Shown here: piece by piece, positions 6,567-11,859 of the stretch | Layout of the letters: each line of letters starts with the position of its first letter | Position numbering within the stretch: the first letter of the stretch is position 1 | Source of the DNA: DASSHC01 sp035693105 | GTDB taxonomy: Bacteria; Chloroflexota; Chloroflexia; Thermomicrobiales; Thermomicrobiaceae | Direction of reading: 5' to 3' | Assembly: GCA_035693105.1 (NCBI GenBank) | Contig: DASSHC010000225.1 | Location: 1 to 11,859, forward strand | DNA: 11,859 nucleotides | Notes under the pieces: generated by a model | The model's input: the letters and a program-made list of their open reading frames with translations, nothing else | Databases searched by the model: none | What the model was told of the DNA's origin: nothing | Translations under genes and position numbers: made by a program

Positions 6567-7385
6567 TCAGGCCAGTCCCAGCACGATGCCGATGACGAGC
6601 ACCAGGAAGTAGATCGACTGGGAGCCATGCACGATGAGCGGCACGACCGTGCTGCGGAAGTACCAGGCCGGCAGCGCCAGCAGGAAGATGCCGTCGACGG
6701 AGGCGGTCGGGATGCTCCAGGGCTGATGCAGGTGGTAGAGCGCGAAGATGAGCCCGTTCGCGACCCACGTCCAGGCCGCGAAGACGCCGCCCATCTTCGG
6801 CAGGAGGACGCCGCGGAAGAGGAACTCTTCCCCGAAAATATTGAAGAATCCGAGCGCGGCGAAGAGCAGCACGAGCCACCAGGCGCCTTCCAGCGCGGCC
6901 ACGCGGTCGTGCGATTTGAGCAGCTCGTCGAGACTGTAGCGATCCGGTTCCGCCAGCCCGGGGAGCAGCGCTGAGACCGCGTGGTGGATCGGCGGTTCGA
7001 GCAAAACGCTGTAGAGCCCGTAGAGCACGACGAGCAGCACGACCCACCACCAGAGGCGCCCGCCCTGTTGCCCGGTCCTCGGGCTGATCGGTGCGTTCAA
7101 GCGCAGGCGGCGCTTGACCGTCCCCCACGCGAGGTTGCCCTCTTCCTGGCGCACAAGCAGAAGCGAGAAGACGACCAGCCAGGCCAGCCCGATCGTGAGC
7201 AAACCGCCACGAACGATTCCTTCCTCGCGGTAGATGCGGTCGCCAACTAGCGGCGCGACAACCCAGCCCAGAACTACCATCGGCGCGACCGCCAGCGCCC
7301 AGATGGCGACGATCCGACGGAGAGGATACGAGTTGGGCACCTCTCGCACGGCCAGGCCCGGCTCTCCAGCGGCGAAACCAGTCAT
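6567..7385 (-). CDS. CPBP-family intramembrane metalloprotease (Rce1/Abi-like)
   Basis: This is a 272-residue polytopic membrane protein. Hydrophobic segments lie at about 25-47, 60-78, 111-129, 168-184, 200-217, 231-242 and 256-272. The CPBP/Rce1 motifs are in order: GEEFLFRG (paired Glu E186-E187 and R191), then FALYHLHQ (H218), then HGSQS (H253). In the family these residues activate water in the membrane to cleave prenylated or small peptide substrates. Bacterial members take part in bacteriocin self-immunity or protein processing, or remain unassigned. No peptide or bacteriocin gene is visible here. The ATG at 7385 has AAGGGGGGA ahead of it on the minus strand. A TAGAAT at 7540-7535 is the only promoter-like hint, with a poor -35. 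It follows yvcK on the same strand after 219 bases, so co-transcription is uncertain. It converges with the SRPBCC gene with only 12 bases between stops. Confidence 0.88.
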   Translation of the reverse strand: MTGFAAGEPGLAVREVPNSYPLRRIVAIWALAVAPMVVLGWVVAPLVGDRIYREEGIVRGGLLTIGLAWLVVFSLLLVRQEEGNLAWGTVKRRLRLNAPISPRTGQQGGRLWWWVVLLVVLYGLYSVLLEPPIHHAVSALLPGLAEPDRYSLDELLKSHDRVAALEGAWWLVLLFAALGFFNIFGEEFLFRGVLLPKMGGVFAAWTWVANGLIFALYHLHQPWSIPTASVDGIFLLALPAWYFRSTVVPLIVHGSQSIYFLVLVIGIVLGLA

Positions 7386-7562
7386 AGCCTGTCCCCCCTT
7401 GCATCATGCCCGGGGCGCCGCTGGCGAGCCGGTCGCGACGTGGCTCACCGGAGCGGTTCACTACCCCAACTCGCTGCCTGTCGTTACTGCGCGTATGGCA
7501 GGAGCGGCGTCGAGATCGCTCGTCAGCGCGAGAGATTCTATCAAGATTCGTCGGAGGTGAGG

Positions 7563-7576
7563 GCGCCCGCGGGCGC
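7563..7576. other. Perfect 14-bp palindrome between yvcK and the CPBP gene
   Basis: GCGCCCGCGGGCGC equals its own reverse complement. It lies 28 bases beyond the yvcK stop in a 219-base gap. It could be a dimeric regulator site or a hairpin limiting readthrough. With all G/C bases in a G/C-rich genome, chance is a real alternative, and no T-run follows. Confidence 0.2.
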
Positions 7577-7604
7577 GGCGAGCAGCAGCGAGCTCGACAG
7601 CCGT

Positions 7605-8582
7605 CTAGGTGTTCAGCTCCGGCCAGATGGTCATCAGCACGCGCTCGGCGTCGTGGCGGATCAGGCGCTCGGTGGTGGCGACCGGCCCGGCCAGCACGCG
7701 CGGAACGAGGGTGCGCACCACGTCGAGGTCGGCCGCGACCGGCGCGGCGCCCGCCTGCGCGTAGCGCGCGACCAGCTCCGGCGGCAGGCTGCCGGTGTTG
7801 ACCACCACCGCGTCGACGCGCCGCCCGAGGTAACGGTGGATCTCGCGCACGAAGTCGGAGGCGGAAAAACCGTCGGTTTCGCCGTGCTTGGTCATCACGT
7901 TGCAGATGTAGATCACCTCGCCGTCGGATGAGCGGATCGCCTCGGGCACGCCCTCCACTAGCAGGCAGGGAATGACGCTGGTGTAGAGGTCGCCGGGCCC
8001 GATCAGGATCTTCTCGGCGCGCTCCAGCGCCTTGCGGGCGCGTGGCGTGGCCTGGGCGGCGGGTTCGAGAAAGACGCGCCGGATCGGCAGCACCGCGCGG
8101 CCTTCGGGCCGGTCGATGGCCGACTCCCCCACTACCAGCGAGCCGTCGGACAGCTCGGCGCAGAGGGTGATGTTGTCCAGCGTCACCGGCAGGACGTGCC
8201 CGGCCGTGTTGAGGATCTCCTCGGCGTCTTCGAGCGCCCCCTGGAGATCCCCCGCATTCTGGTCCTGCAGCGCGTGGAGGATCAGGTTACCGAGCGAGTG
8301 GCCGCCGATCACGCCGCTGTCGGAGTCGGGGAAGCGGTAGCTGAAGATATCGCCCCAGAGGCGGCTGGAGCGCGAGAGCGCCACCAGCGCCTGGCGCAGG
8401 TCGCCGAGCGGCAGCGGGCGGCCGAACTCGTCGATCAGGCGGCGCGAGGAGCCGCCGGAGTCGGCCATCGAGACGACGGCGTAGATGCGCGTGGCGAAGC
8501 GCTTCAGCTCCGAGAGCATGGTAAAGGAGCCGCTGCCCCCGCCGATCGTCGCCACCCGCTCGTGAATGCGTTCCCCGTTCAA
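7605..8582 (-). CDS. yvcK: YvcK/CofD-family protein (UDP-GlcNAc-binding gluconeogenesis factor)
   Basis: This 325-residue protein matches B. subtilis YvcK from memory along most of its length. It has the N-terminal nucleotide loop IGGGSG (13-18), then MADSGGSSRRL (39-49) and PLGDLRQALVALS (58-70). Further on are GGHSLGNL, a GPGDLYTSVIPCLLV block and ICNVMTKHGETDGFSASD. In Gram-positive bacteria YvcK binds UDP-N-acetylglucosamine and is needed for normal envelope synthesis during growth on gluconeogenic carbon; it acts in the cytosol. The usual rapZ and whiA neighbours are absent. The start is uncertain: TTG at 8582 gives MNGERIHERVATIGGG with only a weak AGGG ahead, whereas a GTG at codon 10 would begin just before the glycine loop. 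The 5' side abuts a strong hairpin repeat (8606-8631). It differs from CofD proper by the YvcK-type C-terminal NVMT-GETDG segment. Confidence 0.9.
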   Translation of the reverse strand: MNGERIHERVATIGGGSGSFTMLSELKRFATRIYAVVSMADSGGSSRRLIDEFGRPLPLGDLRQALVALSRSSRLWGDIFSYRFPDSDSGVIGGHSLGNLILHALQDQNAGDLQGALEDAEEILNTAGHVLPVTLDNITLCAELSDGSLVVGESAIDRPEGRAVLPIRRVFLEPAAQATPRARKALERAEKILIGPGDLYTSVIPCLLVEGVPEAIRSSDGEVIYICNVMTKHGETDGFSASDFVREIHRYLGRRVDAVVVNTGSLPPELVARYAQAGAAPVAADLDVVRTLVPRVLAGPVATTERLIRHDAERVLMTIWPELNT

Positions 8583-8605
8583 CCCAACCCTGCCCTCACC
8601 CCCGG

Positions 8606-8631
8606 CCCCTCGCCCGTGCGCGGGCGAGGGG
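8606..8631. repeat. Stable GC hairpin of the CCCTCACCCC-type repeat, upstream of yvcK
   Basis: CCCCTCGCCCG (8606-8616) and CGGGCGAGGGG (8621-8631) are perfect 11-bp arms around a 4-base loop, preceded by CCCTCACCCC. On the minus strand it lies only 23 bases before the yvcK TTG codon, in the untranslated leader if transcription comes from upstream. The CCCTCACCCC motif recurs at 11304-11313 in another palindrome, so this is a family of dispersed repeat rather than a gene-specific leader. Confidence 0.7.
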
Positions 8632-8665
8632 AGCTGCCCATCGAGGACGCTGGGTGCCGGGTGAG

Positions 8666-8786
8666 GACGGATCCCTCGACTGCGCTCGGGATGACAGCAT
8701 TAATGCGGGGCATACGACAACGGCAAGTCCTCGTCGTTCGCCCCGATATTTCCCCTGTCATCCCGAGCGCAGTCGAGGGATCCGTC
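8666..8786. repeat. Palindromic dispersed repeat, copy 2, with perfect 32-bp arms
   Basis: Arms 8666-8697 and 8755-8786 are exact reverse complements, running from GACGGATCCCTCG at the outside to GGGATGACAG at the inside, around a 57-base loop. The core parallels copies 1 and 3 with substitutions (GGATCCCTCG for AGATCCTTCG, CTCGGGATGACAG for CTCAGGATGACAG), so it is a divergent subtype. The loop also differs and no tail like 3908-4003 follows. The 248-base gap 8583-8830 between the ATP-grasp gene and yvcK is almost wholly repeat. Small open frames here are repeat translations. Confidence 0.92.
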
Positions 8787-8830
8787 TTGCCCTACGTCCC
8801 GTCCTCGTCGTACGACACCGCCTCCCAACC

Positions 8831-10078
8831 CTAAAGTGAACCTCGCGCCAGTGCCAGGCGCACGATCAGCGGCAGCTCGACCGCGGCCGGGACTGGATCA
8901 TCAAGGGCCCAGATGGCGAACTCGATCGGCCGGCGCAGCGACCAGAGATACCGGAGCGGTGACAGCCGGCGTCCAAGTATCTCACGCGCCACGGTCGGCA
9001 GATCGGTCGTCATCCGGACCCAGCGGACCCCGGCGGCGGCCTGTCGCTCGGCCACCGCCTCGCCCCGTAGCAGGCGCCACTGGAGCGCCGGGAAGTCGAC
9101 CCCCGCCCGCCGCCCCAGGCTGTGCCAGCCCCAGACTCGCGGGTTGATGTCGATCAGCTTGAGCACGCCGCTCCGCGGGTCGCGCTTGAACTCCAGCTCG
9201 ACCAGGCCGGCATAGCCCATGGCGGCGATCAGCCGGCGCGCGGCGGCGTCCACCTCCGGCGCCGCGACCGTCTCGACGTAGGTGCTGGCCCGGCCAAAGT
9301 CCACCGGCCACTGGCGCGTGCGCCGCGCGGTGATCGAGGCCAGCGGGCGGCCGTCGACGCAGAGCGCGGCGTAGGAGAGCTGGCACTCGCCGCCGCCGGG
9401 GATCAGCTCCTGGACCATCAGCAGCTCCGGCGGCAGCAGCCGGCAGGCCGCGTCGTAGCGCGCCAGCAGCTCCTCGCGGCTCTCGACACGCCAGGCCTTG
9501 GCCATCGTCAGCGCGTTCGCCTCCGGCTTGGCGGCGGGCTTGAGGATCACGGGGAAGTCGCAGTCGAGCGCCAGCACCTCCGCGCGGCTGGCCGGGTAGC
9601 GCGTCCAGGGGCTGGCCACGCCCGCCTCATCCGCCAACTGGTGCGTCAGGCGCTTGTCGTAGGCCCAGCGCAGCGCCGGCCAGGGCGGGGTCGTCAGCGC
9701 CAAGTGCTCGGCCAGCCGCTCGTGGTGCCGGGCGATCAGCGCCGCGGTCTCGTCGCCGGTGGGGAAGAGCGCCCAGCCGCGCAGCCCGTAGCGCCGGGCT
9801 ACATCAAGCAGAAACGCGACCTGGGTCTCGTCGTTCGCGGCGGTGGGGAAGGGCAGGTCGCGGCGGGAGTAGCGCGAGGCGGCCGCGAGGCGATGCTCGT
9901 CGGTCAGCACCCAGACCGGCACGCCGGCCCGTCCCAGGCTGCGCACCACCCCCAGCCCACGGTAATCGCCGCCGATGACCAGCGCGCCGGCCGGCGCGGG
10001 GGTGGGGGTGGGGGTGGGGAGCGCGGGCACGCGCTCCAGCGTGGCGGTCGCCGGACGCCCCTCCAGCCAGGATCCCAT
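8831..10078 (-). CDS. ATP-grasp ligase of unknown substrate, coupled to a flavoprotein
   Basis: This is a 415-residue protein. Residues 1-20 are poorly ordered and 21-30 form a Pro/Thr/Ala linker (PTPTPTPAPA). A preATP-grasp Rossmann-like domain starts at LVIGGDYRGLG (33-43) and runs to about 130. The ATP-grasp domain follows, with YDKR (140-143), FPVILKP with K180, the hinge and adenine-side VQELIPGGGE (222-231) and LVELEFKRD (292-300). IDINPRVWG (309-317) supplies the Asp/Asn metal ligands. Such enzymes join a carboxylate to an amine or thiol through an acyl-phosphate, using ATP and Mg2+. The family position (carboxylate-amine ligase or D-aspartate-ligase-like) does not reveal the substrate. 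Its ATG at 10078 overlaps the upstream gene's TGA by one base (TGATG), so translational coupling is likely. This supports the long N-terminus. A G4-prone tract encodes the Pro-Thr linker. Confidence 0.87.
   Translation of the reverse strand: MGSWLEGRPATATLERVPALPTPTPTPAPAGALVIGGDYRGLGVVRSLGRAGVPVWVLTDEHRLAAASRYSRRDLPFPTAANDETQVAFLLDVARRYGLRGWALFPTGDETAALIARHHERLAEHLALTTPPWPALRWAYDKRLTHQLADEAGVASPWTRYPASRAEVLALDCDFPVILKPAAKPEANALTMAKAWRVESREELLARYDAACRLLPPELLMVQELIPGGGECQLSYAALCVDGRPLASITARRTRQWPVDFGRASTYVETVAAPEVDAAARRLIAAMGYAGLVELEFKRDPRSGVLKLIDINPRVWGWHSLGRRAGVDFPALQWRLLRGEAVAERQAAAGVRWVRMTTDLPTVAREILGRRLSPLRYLWSLRRPIEFAIWALDDPVPAAVELPLIVRLALARGSL
9998..10019 (+). repeat. (G5T)3G4 tract: hexanucleotide repeat and predicted G-quadruplex in the ATP-grasp gene
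   Basis: Four runs of 5, 5, 5 and 4 guanines are separated by single T bases on the plus strand, the template strand for the minus-strand gene. Such short loops are typical of very stable parallel quadruplexes. The repeat unit is six bases, so gain or loss of a unit would add or remove one Thr-Pro pair (residues 21-27) without breaking the frame. Confidence 0.85.
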
Positions 10079-11265
10079 CAGGCAGCCCCGGCCTTACGCG
10101 TGACGGTGCGGGCCAGCTCGCGGCTGGTGAACCAGGTGCCCGAGACGAAGCGCACCACCGGGCCGAAGCTGTACGCGGCGGGCGCGCCGATGAAGTGCAG
10201 GCCGGGGACCGAGGACTCGAAGCCCGGCCCGAGAACCGGGTAGCCGTTGACCTGCCGGATGACCCCGGCCAGCTCCGGCGCCAGGAAATCGTAGCGCCGC
10301 ACGTCGACCCGGTAGCCGGTGGCCAGCAGGGCGTGATCGACCGCGCGCTCGCTGCCGTCGTCGAGCGCCAGCCGCAGGCCGCTCCCCTGTGGCTCGGCCG
10401 CTTGCACCGCGCGCCCGGTGGAGAAGCGGATGCGCCCCGAGCGCGGCCGCAGCCAGCCGGAGGCCGCCGGGCGGATCGAGCGGTAGGCCAGCTTGTCCTG
10501 CCAGCCGCGCGGCAGGTGCGTGAACAGCTCGGGCATGGCGACCAGCCAGCTCAGCCCCGGCGGCCCGACGTCGGTCGGCGCGTAGAGCGCGTGCTGCGCG
10601 CGGGTCGGCAGCGTGTGCAGCTTGGAGCTGCGCGTCAGCCAGCGGATCGCCGGCGTGCGCGCGATCAGCTCGACCTCGGCGCCGGCCTCGGCCAGGATCA
10701 CCGACGTCTCGACCGCGCTCTGGCCGCCGCCGATGACGGCGACGGAGTGGCCGCTGAAGCCGCTCAGGTCGTTGCGATCGGCCGCGTGCGAGACCAGCCG
10801 GGGCGAGAGGCCATCGAAGAGCGCGGGCCGGTTGGGGAAGCAGGCCAGTCCGGTGGCCAGGATCAGGCGCCGGGTGTGCGCCCGCTCACCGTCGCTCAGG
10901 GCCAACTGGAAGCCGTCGCCGGCCGCGCGAATGCACTCGATGCGCCGGCCGTCGAGGTCCGGCACCACCTGCTGCTGGAACCACTCGCCGTACTCGACGA
11001 AGCGCGGCAGCGGGATGCGCTCGCCCAGGGTGAGGCCGCGCGCCCGCTGGAAGGCGTCGAGCGTCAGCGGCCCGTGGCGGCTGCCGATGTTGGACGCCTC
11101 GTAGGAGGAGCGCAGCAGCATGCCGGCGGGCATGTGGCAGCGCCAGAAGGACATCGCCTCGCCGAAGGTCTTGACCTCGATCCCCTCGGCGCGCAGGCGC
11201 CGGGTCGCGGCCAGCCCGTAGGGCCCGGCGCCGACGATCACGACAGGATAGGAATTGCTTTCCAT
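10078..11265 (-). CDS. FAD/NAD(P)-dependent flavoprotein monooxygenase-like oxidoreductase
   Basis: This 395-residue protein has two dinucleotide-binding domains. GAGPYG at 12-17 binds FAD and GGGQSA at 179-184 binds NAD(P)H. ATG motifs lie at the end of each (ATG at 137-139 and LLATGYRVD near 325). Between them F150 and SHAADRND (159-166) loosely resemble the fingerprint of class B flavin monooxygenases, so hydroxylation of an amine or soft nucleophile is possible; a simple dehydrogenase is not excluded. The ATG at 11265 is chosen because GGAGG stands four bases ahead. An in-frame GTG at 11328 would put codons inside the palindromic repeat. The stop overlaps the ATP-grasp start, implying a two-gene operon whose products work on the same compound or pathway. 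The substrate is unknown. The upstream region is repeat DNA and shows no clear promoter. Confidence 0.88.
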   Translation of the reverse strand: MESNSYPVVIVGAGPYGLAATRRLRAEGIEVKTFGEAMSFWRCHMPAGMLLRSSYEASNIGSRHGPLTLDAFQRARGLTLGERIPLPRFVEYGEWFQQQVVPDLDGRRIECIRAAGDGFQLALSDGERAHTRRLILATGLACFPNRPALFDGLSPRLVSHAADRNDLSGFSGHSVAVIGGGQSAVETSVILAEAGAEVELIARTPAIRWLTRSSKLHTLPTRAQHALYAPTDVGPPGLSWLVAMPELFTHLPRGWQDKLAYRSIRPAASGWLRPRSGRIRFSTGRAVQAAEPQGSGLRLALDDGSERAVDHALLATGYRVDVRRYDFLAPELAGVIRQVNGYPVLGPGFESSVPGLHFIGAPAAYSFGPVVRFVSGTWFTSRELARTVTRKAGAA

Positions 11266-11303
11266 TCGGCCTCCGCTCGCTGCCAGTTGAGAGTCGCGAT
11301 TCG

Positions 11304-11418
11304 CCCTCACCCCTGCCTCCTCTCCCACATTTGGGAGCGGGGAACGACCGAGGAACGACAGGCTCCGCGGTCGTGCCTACTCCCCGCTCTCAGCAGTGGG
11401 AGAGGGGCGGGGGGTGAG
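11304..11418. repeat. Nested 115-bp palindromic repeat upstream of the flavoprotein gene
   Basis: Four arm pairs nest inside each other. CTCACCCC (11306-11313) pairs with 11411-11418, and CCTCTCCCAC (11319-11328) with 11396-11405. GAGCGGGGA (11335-11343) pairs with 11381-11389, and ACGACCG (11344-11350) with 11368-11374. The whole can fold into one long interrupted hairpin, 39 bases upstream of the chosen ATG on the minus strand. The outer motif is shared with the hairpin at 8606-8631. Confidence 0.85.
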
Positions 11419-11443
11419 AGCCGCCCGTGGGGTGAGAGCCGCC
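11411..11443 (+). repeat. 18-bp tandem duplication
   Basis: The 15-base unit GGGGTGAGAGCCGCC occurs at 11411-11425 and again at 11429-11443, a period of 18 with CGT between. It duplicates the outer right arm of the nested palindrome, so either copy could pair with the left arm. Confidence 0.85.
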
Positions 11444-11580
11444 TCACCCACCTCCAGGCTAGCCCGTTGGGCCTTATGGGTCATGGGCCGGTCGTACCGG
11501 TGAGCGGGGGAAGATCGGATCATCTCACGGAGCTGGCAGCGGAGGATCACCGTGGTCGACGAGCCTTGTCGCCGCTCGGC
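11444..11580. other. Intergenic stretch with no recognised feature
   Basis: I see no plausible coding frame, RNA gene or strong promoter here. It joins two repeat blocks in the roughly 590-base gap between the flavoprotein start and the window edge. Confidence 0.6.
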
Positions 11581-11634
11581 GCGCGGGAATCAAATTCCCG
11601 CGCTGAGTCCACGAAGCCCACTGAAGGGGCTGAG
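11581..11634 (-). repeat. Inverted copy of the composite-repeat tail, with hairpin
   Basis: Positions 11598-11634, read on the minus strand, reproduce the tail seen at 3958-3994 (CTCAGCCC, AGTGGGCTTCGTGGA, TCAGCGCGG). Next to it GCGCGGGAAT (11581-11590) and ATTCCCGCGC (11594-11603) form a perfect 10-bp hairpin with a 3-base loop; copy 1 has only a degraded equivalent. Confidence 0.8.
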
Positions 11635-11696
11635 TTCGGGCGTGGCGTCGGGCAGGGCAAACCGCTTCCGCGAACACCGGAGGAGGGGAAGGTCAC

Positions 11697-11780
11697 GGGA
11701 GATCCTTCGCCGCGGCTCAGGATGACAGGGTTGGCGGCTGCCGTTTTCTTGTCATGCTGGGGCCGCCGCCGAAGCATCTC
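11697..11780. repeat. Palindromic dispersed repeat, copy 3 (imperfect)
   Basis: The left arm (11697-11728) has GGGAGATCCTTCG and GGCTCAGGATGACAG. The right arm (11750-11780) has TGTCATGCTGG and CGAAGCATCTC, with several substitutions and inserted bases that break pairing. It is closest to copy 1, suggesting common descent and decay. Small open frames across it are not genes. Confidence 0.85.
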
Positions 11781-11859
11781 GCCAAACGCTGTCCATTGCG
11801 CTTGTTCTATGTTGTCACCGTTCGTGGATCATGGAGACTTAGCCCCTTCAGTGGGCTTC
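11781..11859 (+). repeat. Composite-repeat tail, copy 3 (cut by the window edge)
   Basis: This follows the copy 3 palindrome exactly as 3908-4003 follows copy 1, and ends with AGCCCCTTCAGTGGGCTTC at the window edge. It has the same orientation as copy 1, about 7.9 kb away, and is inverted relative to the tail at 11598-11634. The copy 3 palindrome is thus flanked by tails in opposite orientation. Confidence 0.78.

Noticed and set aside
8196..8834. A 212-codon plus-strand open frame opposite the yvcK start and through the repeats
   Set aside because: Half is antisense to yvcK and half is repeat sequence; no recognisable protein.
9122..10243. A 373-codon plus-strand open frame across the ATP-grasp and flavoprotein genes
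   Set aside because: It crosses the boundary of two well-supported minus-strand genes, includes a polyglycine run from the G-tract, and shows no domain.
11444..11580. Possible tRNA-like or T-box-like leader
   Set aside because: No cloverleaf, anticodon arm or conserved T-box sequence could be traced.
11547..11777. Small minus-strand open frame of 76 codons near the right edge
   Set aside because: It runs through two repeat blocks in succession, low-complexity Pro/Ser/Arg, no ribosome site.

Overview
The window is GC-rich bacterial chromosome with G/C-ending codons. It has ordinary housekeeping or accessory genes, and its intergenic gaps are filled by palindromic dispersed repeats. The gene content (a PAS/GAF histidine kinase, a hydantoinase-type cyclic amidohydrolase, a mitochondrial-HOT-like iron alcohol dehydrogenase, a YvcK/CofD protein, an ATP-grasp plus flavoprotein pair) and the repeat style would fit a high-GC Chloroflexota lineage such as Thermomicrobia/Sphaerobacter. 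That placement is an impression from memory, not a search result. There is no rRNA, tRNA, CRISPR array, transposase or phage gene that I can see.

Left part (1-3800). A soluble PAS-GAF-GAF-HisKA sensor kinase runs leftward off the window edge. It shares a roughly 180-bp divergent promoter region with a complete dihydropyrimidinase/hydantoinase-family enzyme that keeps all its metal ligands. Next comes a 121-aa Xre/MbcA/ParS-type antitoxin with no toxin beside it; it is preceded by a palindrome next to a candidate -10 box. Middle part (3800-6560). A repeat block separates the antitoxin from a convergent four-helix membrane protein of unknown function. That gene is divergent from a very well conserved hydroxyacid-oxoacid transhydrogenase (HOT) gene, followed by a CoxG-like SRPBCC protein.

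Right part (6560-11270) is all on the minus strand. In transcription order it holds an FMO-like flavoprotein and an ATP-grasp ligase, which overlap by one base and are probably translationally coupled. A 250-bp repeat block follows, then yvcK, then a CPBP-family membrane protease. The ATP-grasp gene carries a (G5T)3G4 tract in its 5' coding end.

The last ~590 bp (11270-11859) hold no convincing gene. They contain a nested 115-bp palindrome, an 18-bp tandem duplication, and a second copy of the composite repeat seen at 3820-4003.

I found no coherent multi-gene novel system. The items most worth following are the flavoprotein/ATP-grasp pair, the composite palindromic repeat with a conserved single-copy tail, the orphan antitoxin, and the HOT orthologue.
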